Notes: generated by a model from the sequence alone, not told the origin. A DNA stretch of 56,340 nt from Candidatus Rokuibacteriota bacterium (GCA_003220675.1 QHTD01000063.1:1-56340); one strand, 5' to 3'; counted from the stretch's first letter, positions 10,170 to 18,523 are shown. Program-made: numbers and translations.

Positions 10170-10604
10170 GTGACTCAGACCGCCGTCATCACGCTCGAGA
10201 AAGGGGGCGAGATCCGGATCGAGTTCTTCCCAGAGAACGCGCCAAAGACCGTCGCGAACTTCGTGACGCTCGCCAAGCGGGGGTTCTACAACGGGCTCAC
10301 CTTCCACCGCGTCGTCCCGAACTTCGTCGTCCAGGGCGGCTGCCCCAAAGGCGACGGCACCGGCGGTCCCGGCCACACGATCCCCGCCGAGTTCAACACG
10401 CAGAAGCACGTGCGCGGCAGCGTCGCAATGGCGCGGAGCCAGCACCCCGACTCCGCGGGCAGCCAGTTCTACATCTGCTACGGCCCCACGCCCCATCTCG
10501 ACGGAAACTACACCGTGTTTGGACGCGCCGTCGCCGGCATGGAGCACGTGGACCGCATCCGGCAAGGTGATCGAATGGCGTCGGTGACGATCGTCGAAGC
10601 GTAG
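10170..10604 (+). CDS. Cytoplasmic cyclophilin-type peptidyl-prolyl isomerase
   Basis: 144 residues, a cyclophilin domain with no signal peptide, so it folds cytosolic substrates. Blocks FYNGLTFHRVVPNFVVQGG, SVAMARSQHPDSAGSQFYI and YTVFGRAVAGMEHVDRI contain the usual active-site Arg/Phe/Gln residues. The length matches the short bacterial PpiB type. The GTG start at 10170 is 10 nt after the exported paralogue. The next gene starts 3 nt after its stop, so all are probably cotranscribed. Confidence 0.93.
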   Translation: MTQTAVITLEKGGEIRIEFFPENAPKTVANFVTLAKRGFYNGLTFHRVVPNFVVQGGCPKGDGTGGPGHTIPAEFNTQKHVRGSVAMARSQHPDSAGSQFYICYGPTPHLDGNYTVFGRAVAGMEHVDRIRQGDRMASVTIVEA

Positions 10605-10607
10605 CGG

Positions 10608-12206
10608 ATGACCTGGTCGCTGCTCATCAGGAACGGCTCCCTGATCGACGGCACCGGCGCACCCGCGCGCCGGGCGGACGTCGCCGTGGAGGGCGACCGC
10701 GTCGTCGCCGTCGGCTCCGGGCTCCAGGGCGAAGCGCGCCGAGTGATCGACGCCGGCGGCCACGTCGTGGCGCCCGGCTTCATCGACGCTCACGCGCACT
10801 CGGACCTCTTCTACTTCGACTGCCCCGCGGCGGAGTCGAAGCTCCGGCAAGGGTGCACGACAGAGGTCGTCGGCATGTGCTCGTTCTCCCCGGCGCCGGT
10901 GAGTCCAGCCAGCCGCGACGCGGTCCGCGCATGGGCCGGTGGCATCGGCGCGCGCCTCGATATCCGGTGGGAGACCTTCGGCCAGTATCTCGACCTGCTG
11001 CGCGCCGCGACGCCGTCCGTCAACGTCGTCCACTTCGTGGGCCACGGCGCGCTGCGCCTGGCGACGATCGGCCCCGAGAACCGCCCGGCCGGTCCGGACG
11101 ACCTCAAGGCGATGGAGCGCCTCGTCGCCGAAGCGATGGAGGCGGGAGCGTTCGGCTTGTCGACGGGGCTCGTCTACCCGCCGAGCGCGTACTCGACGAC
11201 GGAGGAGCTGATCGCTCTCGCTCGATCGATGGCTCGGCGCGACGGCCTCTACTTCTCGCACATCCGCGGCGAGGCCGCGATGCTCGAGGACTCGATCGTC
11301 GAGGCGATCCGGATCGGTGTGGAGGGCAAGGTCGGCGTCCAGATCGCCCACGTGAAAGCGGCGGGGCGCGAGAACTGGTCGAAGATCGACCGGGCGCTCG
11401 CGCTCATGGACGAGGCGCGGGCACGCGGCGTGGACGTCTGGGGCGACGCCTACCCCTACCACGCGGGCTCCACCAAGATGGACAACCTGCTGCCCGCGTG
11501 GGTGCACGACGGCGGGGTCGCCAAGCTGCTCGAGCGGATCGGCGACCGCGCGACGCGCCGGCGCATCGTCGAGGAGTGCCTCGTCGACGGCGAGCGCTGG
11601 GGCACCGCCGCGATGGGCGCGGTCGGCTTCGACGAGATCCGGATCGCCACGTGCGCCCGGCGAGACCTTGAAGGCCTCACGCTCGCGGCGCTGGCGCGCC
11701 AGACGGGCACGACGCCCGCCGAGGCGATGCTGAACCTCCTTCTCGCTGAGAAGGCGACCGTCGCGATGGTCGCCTTCTCGCAGAGCCCCGACAACGTCGA
11801 GAAGGTGCTTCGCCACCCGGCGATCATGGTGGGTTCCGACTCGATCGGGCTCTTCGCAGGCGAGGCGCCGAAGCCGGGCAAGCCTCACCCGCGCGCCTAC
11901 GGGACGTTCCCTCGCGTGCTCGGCGTCTACGCGCGCGAGCACAAGCTCTTCTCACTCGAGACGGCCGTCCACAAGATGACCGGCATGCCGGCCGCACGGC
12001 TCAGGCTCCGTGACCGCGGGCGCGTACACGAGGGGTACGCGGCGGACCTCGTGGTCTTCGATCCGGCGACGGTGAAGGACGAGGCGACGTTTGCCGACCC
12101 TCACCGGTACCCCACGGGGATTTCCCACGTCATCGTCAACGGCGACGTGGTGGTCGACTCCGGGCGCTTCCGCGCCGCGGGCAGCGGCCGGGTGCTCACG
12201 CCGTGA
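10608..12206 (+). CDS. N-acyl-D-amino-acid deacylase (D-aminoacylase family)
   Basis: A 532-residue amidohydrolase. Family enzymes release D-amino acids from N-acyl or related substrates using a Zn centre. The metal motif HAHSD places His62 and His64, and Cys91 in VVGMCSFSPAP matches the unusual Cys ligand of D-aminoacylase. Later His residues are in FSHIRGE and QIAHVKAAG, and the catalytic Asp is in MVGSDSIGLF. The C-terminus has the small beta-domain ending GHVVV-like (SHVIVNGDVVVDSGR). The stop overlaps the next start (TGATG). It may act on peptidoglycan-derived or racemised peptides; substrate not determinable. Confidence 0.9.
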   Translation: MTWSLLIRNGSLIDGTGAPARRADVAVEGDRVVAVGSGLQGEARRVIDAGGHVVAPGFIDAHAHSDLFYFDCPAAESKLRQGCTTEVVGMCSFSPAPVSPASRDAVRAWAGGIGARLDIRWETFGQYLDLLRAATPSVNVVHFVGHGALRLATIGPENRPAGPDDLKAMERLVAEAMEAGAFGLSTGLVYPPSAYSTTEELIALARSMARRDGLYFSHIRGEAAMLEDSIVEAIRIGVEGKVGVQIAHVKAAGRENWSKIDRALALMDEARARGVDVWGDAYPYHAGSTKMDNLLPAWVHDGGVAKLLERIGDRATRRRIVEECLVDGERWGTAAMGAVGFDEIRIATCARRDLEGLTLAALARQTGTTPAEAMLNLLLAEKATVAMVAFSQSPDNVEKVLRHPAIMVGSDSIGLFAGEAPKPGKPHPRAYGTFPRVLGVYAREHKLFSLETAVHKMTGMPAARLRLRDRGRVHEGYAADLVVFDPATVKDEATFADPHRYPTGISHVIVNGDVVVDSGRFRAAGSGRVLTP

Positions 12207-13765
12207 TGACCCGGTATCTCGCCCGGCACGCCGTCTGCATCGTCGCGGTCGCGCCGCTCATGGCCGGCCTCGAGCTGGGCCGGCGCATCTATGCGACCAA
12301 CGACGACGCGCGCTTCGCCGTGCTCGCCCAGGATGTCCTCTCGCACGGGTTCCGGCTCTTCCCCGACCTCAACGGCGTCCCGTACTACAACAAGCCCGCG
12401 CTCCTGGCATGGCTCATCGCGCTCGCGTCGTGGCCCGCGGGCGCGGTGAGCCAGCTCACTGCGGCGCTGCCGTCGGCCGTCGCCGGCGTCGGGCTCGCGT
12501 TCGTCGTGTACGCGCTCGGGCGCGGCATGTTCGGCGCCGACGCCGGGCGGTATGCGGCGCTCGTCGCGGTGGCGACACAGGGGTTCTTCCTCCAGGCGCG
12601 CCTGCCGCTGCCCGACATGCTGATGACGCTCTTCATCACGACGGCGCTCTGGCACTTCTGGCGCATGACCCGGAGCGACGCGCACGCCGCGCACTGGGTC
12701 GGCTTCTACGGGTTCACGGCGGCGGCGTTCTGGACGAAGGGGCCGGCGGGCTTCCTGCCGCTGGCGGTGGTACTCGGCTGGGCCCTCGTCAACCGCCGCG
12801 ACGCGGGCTGGCGCCGGCTCCGCGTCCTCCGTGGGCTCGCCCTCCTCGTCGTGCTCGTCGGGCCGTGGTGGCTCTTCGCCCTCCGGGCCGACAGCGCTGC
12901 CGTCCGCGACACCGTCGTCGTCGATCAGCTCCTCTGGTACCTGCCGGTCTCGCTCACGCTGAAGTCGGTCGCGCTCGTGCTGGTGCAGGCGATCCGTTGC
13001 GCCCGCGGCGAGGACGCCGAGCGCCGCGACGTGCGGGCGCTCCTCGTGTGGGTGGCCGTCACGTTCGTCGTCGTCGGCGCGTCGCGCCAGCAGCGGCTGC
13101 GCTACTACCTCCCGCTCGTGCCGCCGGCGGCGCTCCTGATCGGCTGGTGGCTGGCGAGCGCCGTCCCCAAGCGCCGCGAGGCGGCCCGCATGCCCTGGCG
13201 GGTGTACGCCGCGCTCGTCCTGCTCCTCGTCGCAGCCACGGCCGGCACGCTGCTCGCGAACGGGCGGTTGCCCCGGGACGCCGCGGTCTCGCTGCCGGCC
13301 TCGCTCGGCGAGCTCCTCGTGCTCGCGGGAGCGCTCGGCGCGATGCTCCTCGCGCTGGCCTGGGGCGTCCGCTTCGGCCGGATCGGCCGCGCCTTCGCCG
13401 TCGCCTGGGTCGGGAGCGCCATCTTCGTCGCGGGCGCGTACCACTGGGAGGTCGGACGATTCAACGTGGCGAACGATTATCCGCGCGTGTCCGAGCGGAT
13501 GCGGCCGGTGCTCCGCGAGGCGTCGGTGGTGGCGACGTGGGGCCTGCCCGCGCTGGCGTTCTCGTTCTACTTCGACCGGCCGGTCGTGGCGGTGGAAACG
13601 AGCGCCGACCTCGACCGCGTCATGTCCGGAAAGCCCGCCGTCGCCATCATGACGGAGGGCGAGCTGGCCCGCCAGGACCACGACCCGCTCGAGGTCTTGA
13701 TGAGCGACCGGCTCGCGCTCCGCGCGATCTCGCTGGTCAGGAAGGACGTCGCGAAACGTTTGTGA
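12206..13765 (+). CDS. PMT/ArnT-type polytopic glycosyltransferase
   Basis: A 519-residue membrane protein with about ten hydrophobic helices. The first periplasmic loop carries TNDDARFAVLAQDVLSHG, followed by YYNKPALLAWLIAL. These correspond to the acidic catalytic loop and the YxKPP-like motif of GT-C enzymes of the PMT/ArnT group, which transfer sugars from polyprenyl phosphate to lipid A, protein or other acceptors outside the membrane. ATG 12206 overlaps the previous TGA; a GTG one codon upstream is also possible. The C-terminal ~100 residues are soluble. Acceptor unknown. Confidence 0.85.
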   Translation: MTRYLARHAVCIVAVAPLMAGLELGRRIYATNDDARFAVLAQDVLSHGFRLFPDLNGVPYYNKPALLAWLIALASWPAGAVSQLTAALPSAVAGVGLAFVVYALGRGMFGADAGRYAALVAVATQGFFLQARLPLPDMLMTLFITTALWHFWRMTRSDAHAAHWVGFYGFTAAAFWTKGPAGFLPLAVVLGWALVNRRDAGWRRLRVLRGLALLVVLVGPWWLFALRADSAAVRDTVVVDQLLWYLPVSLTLKSVALVLVQAIRCARGEDAERRDVRALLVWVAVTFVVVGASRQQRLRYYLPLVPPAALLIGWWLASAVPKRREAARMPWRVYAALVLLLVAATAGTLLANGRLPRDAAVSLPASLGELLVLAGALGAMLLALAWGVRFGRIGRAFAVAWVGSAIFVAGAYHWEVGRFNVANDYPRVSERMRPVLREASVVATWGLPALAFSFYFDRPVVAVETSADLDRVMSGKPAVAIMTEGELARQDHDPLEVLMSDRLALRAISLVRKDVAKRL

Positions 13766-13796
13766 CGCCGCCCGTCCGGGCGGCGGAGGAGGTTCC

Positions 13797-15242
13797 ATGC
13801 CCACAGGACAGCTCTTCATCGGCGGCGCCTGGCGCCCGTCGGTCTCCGGTGAGACCTATCAGACGATCAACCCCGCGACGGAGGAGCCGAGCGCAACCGT
13901 CGCCCGGGGCGACGAGCGCGACATCGACCTCGCCGTCGCCGCCGCGCGCAAGGCGTTCGACGGCGGTCCCTGGCCGCGGATGACCGCCGCCGAGCGTGGC
14001 CGGATCGTCTGGAAGCTCGGCGACCTCATCACGCAGAACCTCGACGAGATGGCGCGGCTCGAGAGCCTCTGCACCGGCAAGACCCTGTTCGACTCGGGCA
14101 AGGTCGAGATTCCGTTTGCCGCGGAGGTCTTTCGCTACTACGCGGGCTGGGCGACGAAGATCCACGGCGAGACGCTCCTGCTCCGGGAGACCGCCTTCAC
14201 GCTCACACTGCGCCAGCCGGTCGGCGTGGTGGGCGCGATCGTCCCGTGGAACTTCCCGTTCCTCCTCTCGTCGTGGAAAATCGCGCCGGCGCTCGCGGCG
14301 GGCAACACGGTCGTGCTCAAGCCCGCGTCGCTCACGCCGCTGACGGCGCTCAAGTTCGCGGAACTCTGCCACGAGGCCGGTCTCCCCGAGGGGGTCTTCA
14401 ACGTCGTCACCGGGCCCGGCGGCCGCGCGGGGATGGCGCTCGTGCGCGACCCGCGCGTGGACAAGATCGCGTTCACCGGCTCGACCGCGGTGGGCAAGGA
14501 GATCATGCGCGAGGCCGCGGGAACGCTCAAGCGGCTTTCGCTGGAGCTCGGTGGCAAGTCGCCGAACATCGTCTTCGCCGACGCCGACATGGACGCCGCG
14601 GTGAAGGGGGCGATGACCGGCATCTTCTACAACAAGGGCGAGGTCTGCGCTGCCGGCTCGCGGCTCTTCGTCGAGGAGAAGATCCACAACGTGTTCGTCG
14701 CGCAGCTCACCGAGAAGGTCAAGGGCCTCAAGGTGGGCGACCCGATGGATCGCGCCACCCGCATGGGGCCCGTCGTGTCCAAGGCGCAGATGGAGACGGT
14801 GCTCGGCTACATCGAGACCGGCAAGAAAGAGGGCGCGCGCCTGGTGGCGGGCGGCGGCCGGGCGAACGTGGGCGGCGGGAAGGGCTACTTCGTCGAGCCC
14901 ACGATCTTCGACGGCGTCACGAACACGATGAGGATCGCGCGCGAGGAGATCTTCGGCCCCGTGCTCTCCGTCATCCCCTTCAAGTCCGTCGAGGCGGGCA
15001 TCGCGGAGGGCAACGAGACCACGTACGGGCTCGCGGCGGCGGTGTGGACGCGCGACGTCGCCAAGGCCCTCAAGGCCGCGCGCGCGATCCGCGCGGGCAC
15101 GGTGTGGGTGAACGCCTACAACCTCTATGACGCGGCGTTGCCCTTCGGCGGCTTCAGGGAGTCCGGCTTCGGCCGTGAGATGGGCTCGGTCGGGCTCGAT
15201 CACTACACGGAGGTCAAGACCGTCTGGGTCGACCTCTCGTGA
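13797..15242 (+). CDS. NAD(P)-dependent aldehyde dehydrogenase
   Basis: 481 residues, oxidising aldehydes to carboxylates in the cytosol. All hallmarks are present: PWNFP with Asn152, KPASLTPLTAL, the FTGST nucleotide loop at 227-231, LELGGKSP with general base Glu250, catalytic Cys284 in GEVCAAGSR, and EEIFGPV. It resembles betaine-aldehyde or 4-aminobutyraldehyde-type enzymes, but the substrate is not certain. GGAGG followed by a short spacer precedes ATG 13797. It is separated by 31 nt from the glycosyltransferase and faces nagB convergently with only 7 nt between stops. Confidence 0.93.
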   Translation: MPTGQLFIGGAWRPSVSGETYQTINPATEEPSATVARGDERDIDLAVAAARKAFDGGPWPRMTAAERGRIVWKLGDLITQNLDEMARLESLCTGKTLFDSGKVEIPFAAEVFRYYAGWATKIHGETLLLRETAFTLTLRQPVGVVGAIVPWNFPFLLSSWKIAPALAAGNTVVLKPASLTPLTALKFAELCHEAGLPEGVFNVVTGPGGRAGMALVRDPRVDKIAFTGSTAVGKEIMREAAGTLKRLSLELGGKSPNIVFADADMDAAVKGAMTGIFYNKGEVCAAGSRLFVEEKIHNVFVAQLTEKVKGLKVGDPMDRATRMGPVVSKAQMETVLGYIETGKKEGARLVAGGGRANVGGGKGYFVEPTIFDGVTNTMRIAREEIFGPVLSVIPFKSVEAGIAEGNETTYGLAAAVWTRDVAKALKAARAIRAGTVWVNAYNLYDAALPFGGFRESGFGREMGSVGLDHYTEVKTVWVDLS

Positions 15243-15249
15243 TCAACGC

Positions 15250-15966
15250 TCACGGGTGAGCCTCCGCGTCCGCGAGAATCGTGCACCGAGGGTGCAGGCG
15301 GAGCGCTGAGGCCGGCACCGCCGGATCGACGGCGCCGTCGAGGAGCCGTGCGAGCGGCGCGCGCTTGGCGGAGCCGCTGACGAGCACGACGACCTCGCGG
15401 GCGCCACGGATCGTCCCGACGCCGAGCGTCACCGCCCGGTCGCTGACCGGGCCCTGGACGACCTCGTCGGTGAGGATGTAGCTCACGGTCCCAGGGGTGA
15501 GGCGCACGAGGCGCGTCGGCGAATCGAACTCGCTCCCCGGCTCGTTCGAGGCGATGTGCGCGTTCGGCCCGAGCCCCATCATGACGAGGTCGAGGCCGCC
15601 CGCGCGCTTGAGCGCCTCCTCGTACTCGCGGCACATCGCCTCGAGGTCGGGCGCGCCGACGTCGAACGGGTGGCAGCGCTCGGTCGGCACGCCCGCCCAG
15701 GACAGGAATTCGCTCCGCACCTGTCGCCAGAAGTACCCGTCGGCGGGCGCGGGCGGGCAGAGCTCGTCGATAGAGAAGACGTGCATGCGACCGTAGTCGA
15801 CCGGCTCTCGCGCCTGCCAGTCGCGCAAGCGCGCGTACATGCGTCGCGGCGTGCGCCCCGCCGGCACCGCCATGGCAAGGTCGGGCCTGGCGGTGAGGCG
15901 CTCGCGGAACAGTGTCGCCGCCGCTTCGGCGAGCTCCGCCGCATCGCGGAAGACGACGACCTTCAT
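15250..15966 (-). CDS. Glucosamine-6-phosphate deaminase-like protein (NagB/6PGL fold)
   Basis: 238 residues of the NagB/RpiA/6-phosphogluconolactonase fold. The closest signature is NagB: the sugar-phosphate loop VPAGRTPRRMY, FSIDEL, then GLGPNAHIASNEPGSEF-like residues (NagB normally NGH, here NAH), a TRLVRLT stretch, and TLGVGTIRGAREVVVLVSG with the GxGTI loop. NagB converts glucosamine-6-phosphate to fructose-6-phosphate and ammonia. The NGH to NAH change and slightly short length leave the exact substrate open. It starts 1 nt after the TAG that ends the upstream Sec-containing DsrE-like gene, supporting read-through of that gene. Confidence 0.78.
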   Translation of the reverse strand: MKVVVFRDAAELAEAAATLFRERLTARPDLAMAVPAGRTPRRMYARLRDWQAREPVDYGRMHVFSIDELCPPAPADGYFWRQVRSEFLSWAGVPTERCHPFDVGAPDLEAMCREYEEALKRAGGLDLVMMGLGPNAHIASNEPGSEFDSPTRLVRLTPGTVSYILTDEVVQGPVSDRAVTLGVGTIRGAREVVVLVSGSAKRAPLARLLDGAVDPAVPASALRLHPRCTILADAEAHP

Positions 15967-15967
15967 C

Positions 15968-16330
15968 CTAGGTCGAGACGACTTTGTCGGCCGCCGCCAC
16001 CTTCTCGGCGAAGATCTTCGGCGTGACGAACTGCGCGTTCATGGACTTGAGGTCCTGCTCCGTGACCCCACGGGCCACCGAGCAGCGGCCTCAGACCCAG
16101 ACGGGCACTCGGTGCTCGACGACCTTGCGGATCATCTCGGTGAGGGGTGGCATGCCGACCGGTTGCACGGACACCGCGACGGTCTCCTTCACGAGATAGG
16201 CGGCCTCGCCGGCGATGAAGATCTCCGGCTGGTGGCCCGCCTCGACCGCGCCGAGCGCGAAGTTGAAGGGGAAGCCGGCGCGCGTCGGGTCGTCGGTGCC
16301 CGAAGTTCCCACGTACAGGATCCTGGCCAT
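15968..16330 (-). CDS. DsrE-family selenoprotein (in-frame TGA read as selenocysteine)
   Basis: The frame starts at ATG 16330 with a strong GGAAGGAGG upstream and reads 79 residues of a DsrE/DsrF-like small redox or sulfur-relay protein (MARILYVGTSGTDDPTRAGF...). It then meets TGA at 16093-16091 after VPVWV. Reading TGA as Sec continues the same frame with GRCSVARGVTEQDLKSMNAQ and on to TAG at 15970-15968, giving 120 residues with Sec80 in a U-G-R-C motif. DsrE homologues carry Cys at this spot (VxCGxCxxARG style). A hairpin just after the TGA fits a bacterial SECIS, and the next gene begins 1 nt past the TAG. An ordinary annotation would truncate it at residue 79. The substrate is unknown; a peroxiredoxin gene lies immediately upstream. 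Confidence 0.85.
16055..16085 (-). promoter_or_regulatory. Candidate bacterial SECIS hairpin
   Basis: On the minus strand, starting 5 nt after the TGA: CTGCTC, a G, GTGGCCC, loop GTG, GGGTCAC, a G, GAGCAG. The outer 6 bp and inner 7 bp (one G-T wobble) are separated by a single G-G mismatch. The apical loop starts 20 nt after the TGA, within the range known for SelB-recognised bacterial SECIS elements, and contains G and U. The hairpin lies in coding sequence, as is normal in bacteria. Confidence 0.75.
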
Positions 16331-16372
16331 GTCCTGCCTCCTTCCCGCGTGCGTCGCGGCAGCGGCGCGATC

Positions 16373-16903
16373 CTAGCCCGCGGCCGCCTTCGCGGCGGCG
16401 AGCGCCGCGTTGTAGTTCGGCTCGGACCCGATCTCCTTGACGTACTCGACGTGCTTGACCGTGCCGTCCTTGCCGACGACGAACACGGCGCGGGCGTTGA
16501 GGCCGGCGAGCGGCCCGTCCTTGATCGCCACGCCGTAGCGCTGCCCGAAGGCGCGGTCGCGGAAGTCGGACAGGGTCTTCACGCTGCTGACCCCGGCGGC
16601 GCCGCACCAACGCTTCTGGGCGAACGGCAGGTCCATGCTGATCGTCCACACCTCGATCCCGGGCCCGAGCTTGCCCGCCTCCTGGTTGAACCGCCGCGTC
16701 TCGGTGTCGCACACGGGGGTGTCGAGCGACGGCACGGAGCTCAGGAGGAGCACCTTGCCCTTCGCGTCGCTCAGGCGCACGGCCTGGAGGCTCGTGTCCA
16801 CCGCGGTGACATCGGGTGCGGGCTGCCCGGGCTTGATCTCCGGGCCGACGAGGGTGAGGGGGGTGCCCTTGAAGGTGACGACGCCCTTGCGTTCCTCAGC
16901 CAT
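16373..16903 (-). CDS. tpx: Thiol peroxidase (Tpx-type peroxiredoxin)
   Basis: 176 residues of an atypical 2-Cys peroxiredoxin reducing hydrogen and lipid peroxides. VPSLDTPVCDTETRRFN contains the peroxidatic Cys65. Cys100 in KRWCGAAGV is the resolving Cys, 35 residues away, as in E. coli Tpx. N-terminal VTFKGTPLTLVG and SDFRDRAFGQRYGV are also Tpx blocks. GGAGGG lies just upstream of ATG 16903. It heads the minus-strand operon with the Sec-containing DsrE-like protein and NagB-like gene, suggesting a redox theme, and is divergent from tupA. Confidence 0.93.
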   Translation of the reverse strand: MAEERKGVVTFKGTPLTLVGPEIKPGQPAPDVTAVDTSLQAVRLSDAKGKVLLLSSVPSLDTPVCDTETRRFNQEAGKLGPGIEVWTISMDLPFAQKRWCGAAGVSSVKTLSDFRDRAFGQRYGVAIKDGPLAGLNARAVFVVGKDGTVKHVEYVKEIGSEPNYNAALAAAKAAAG

Positions 16904-16957
16904 GGAAGTTCCCTCCTGGTCCCTTGGGGTTCGGCGGGACTGCCGCGATTCCCGCAG

Positions 16958-16979
16958 AGTATATATCGTGCGCTACACT
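16958..16979. promoter_or_regulatory. Divergent tpx/tupA promoter region
   Basis: In the 97-nt divergent gap the AT-rich patch 16958-16966 reads TATACT on the minus strand (16963-16958), suitably placed for tpx. The plus strand has TACACT at 16974-16979, 22 nt before the tupA ATG. Neither has a strong -35. Confidence 0.35.
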
Positions 16980-17000
16980 GCAGCACGGGAGAGAGCCGTG

Positions 17001-17831
17001 ATGCTCGGGTACCTGCTGATCGCCGCCCTCGTGGTGTCGCTCGCCCCGCCGGCGGGCGCGCAGTCGAGCGTCGTCATCCTGTCCACGACGACGTCCACGC
17101 AGGACTCCGGGCTCCTCGACGTGCTGGTGCCGATCTTCGAGCGCCGGACGGGCTACACGGTCAAGACGATCTCGGTCGGCACGGGCCAGGCGCTCGCGCT
17201 GGCCGCGCGTGGTGAGGCGGACGTGACGCTCTGCCACGCGCCGTCGCTGGAGACGCAGTACCTCGCCGACGGCAGGATGACGAACCGCCGGCTCGTCATG
17301 TACAACGACTTTGTGATCGTCGGGCCCGAAGCTGACCCCGCGAGGATCGCCGGCGAGCGGAGCGTGGTCGCGGCGCTCAGGCGGATCGCGGGTGCGGGAG
17401 CTCGGTTCGTCTCGCGCGGCGACAAGTCCGGGACCCACGCGCTCGAGCTCGCGCTCTGGAAGCAGGCGGGTGTCGTGCCCGCCGCGCCCTGGTACATCGA
17501 GTCGGGCCAGGGCATGGGCGCGACGCTCGGCCTCGCCGACGACCGCCGCGCGTACACGTTGACCGACCGCGCGACGCGGCTCGCCTTCGGCAAGCGCGTC
17601 GCGCTCAGGATCATGGTCGAGGGCGACCGGGCGCTGCTCAACATCTACTCGGTGATGGAGGTCAATCCCGCGAACGGGCCCCACGTCAACGCCGCGGGCG
17701 GCAAGGCGTTCGCCGACTTCATGGTCTCGCCCGAGGTCCAGCGGATCATCAGGACCTTCGGTGTCGACCGGTACGGCCAGCCGCTGTTCGTCCCGATCGC
17801 CGGCAAGCGGGAGGGAGACGTGACGTCATGA
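17001..17831 (+). CDS. tupA: Tungstate ABC transporter, periplasmic binding protein
   Basis: 276 residues. Signal peptide MLGYLLIAALVVSLAPPAGAQ, then the TupA hallmark STTTSTQDSGLLDVLVPIFE, followed by VGTGQALALAARGEADV, FVSRGDKSGTHALEL and NPANGPHVNAAGGKAFADFM. TupA binds tungstate with very high affinity for tungsto-enzymes. ATG 17001 is preceded by GGGAGAGAG; a GTG lies one codon upstream. It overlaps tupB by ATGA. The expected ATPase gene does not follow tupB but appears ~5.7 kb away after modC. Confidence 0.92.
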   Translation: MLGYLLIAALVVSLAPPAGAQSSVVILSTTTSTQDSGLLDVLVPIFERRTGYTVKTISVGTGQALALAARGEADVTLCHAPSLETQYLADGRMTNRRLVMYNDFVIVGPEADPARIAGERSVVAALRRIAGAGARFVSRGDKSGTHALELALWKQAGVVPAAPWYIESGQGMGATLGLADDRRAYTLTDRATRLAFGKRVALRIMVEGDRALLNIYSVMEVNPANGPHVNAAGGKAFADFMVSPEVQRIIRTFGVDRYGQPLFVPIAGKREGDVTS

Positions 17832-18523
17832 CCCTGCTGCTCGACGGGGTGCGACAGGCGCTCGGGTTGCTCGTGGAGGGCGACGGCGAGATCTGGTCGA
17901 TCCTCTGGCTCTCGCTCGAGGTCTCGGGGAGCGCGACGCTGATCTCGTTGCTGATCGGCATTCCCGCCGGGACGGCGCTCGCCCTCACGCGCTTCCCGGG
18001 GCGCGGGCTCGTCGTGAGCGCCGTGAACTCGGGGATGGGGCTGCCGCCGGTCGTCGTCGGCCTCTTCGTCACGATCGTGCTCTGGCGGAGCGGGCCGCTG
18101 GGCAGCCTCGAGATTCTCTACACGCCCGCGGCGATCGTCGTGGCGCAGGCCGTCATTGCCTCGCCGATCGTCACCGGGATCACGCTCGCCGCCGTCCAGC
18201 AGGTGCCGCGGGAGTTCCGCCTCCAGCTCCTGGCGCTCGGCGCGTCGCGCGTCCAGATGGTCTGGACGGTGCTCCGCGAGGCGCGGCTACCGATGCTGGC
18301 TGCCGTCATGGCGGGGTTTGGTGGCGTCATCTCCGAGATCGGCGCCTCGATGATGGTGGGCGGCAACATCAAAGGGCAGACGCGCACGCTCACGACCGCG
18401 ATGGTGCTCGAGACCAGCAAGGGGGACTTTGACGTGGCGATCGCGCTCTCGCTCCTCCTGCTGGCCCTCGTCTTCCTCGTCAACTGGGCGCTCACCTCGA
18501 TCCAGCAGCGGCGGGCCGGGTAG
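17828..18523 (+). CDS. tupB: Tungstate ABC transporter permease
   Basis: 231 residues with about five membrane helices and the inner-membrane permease EAA-like loop (LGASRVQMVWTVLREARLPML) that contacts the ATPase. FGGVISEIGASMMVGGNIKGQTRTLTTAMVLETSKGDF is typical of TupB. The start overlaps tupA's stop (ATGA at 17828-17831). The gene is followed by a 48-nt gap and then one copy of a 20-bp direct repeat, not by tupC. Confidence 0.92.
   Translation: MTLLLDGVRQALGLLVEGDGEIWSILWLSLEVSGSATLISLLIGIPAGTALALTRFPGRGLVVSAVNSGMGLPPVVVGLFVTIVLWRSGPLGSLEILYTPAAIVVAQAVIASPIVTGITLAAVQQVPREFRLQLLALGASRVQMVWTVLREARLPMLAAVMAGFGGVISEIGASMMVGGNIKGQTRTLTTAMVLETSKGDFDVAIALSLLLLALVFLVNWALTSIQQRRAG

Noticed and set aside
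12101-13819. Long open frame antisense to the PMT-type glycosyltransferase
   Set aside because: Low-complexity charged product with no motif. The sense frame has membrane helices and catalytic-loop residues.
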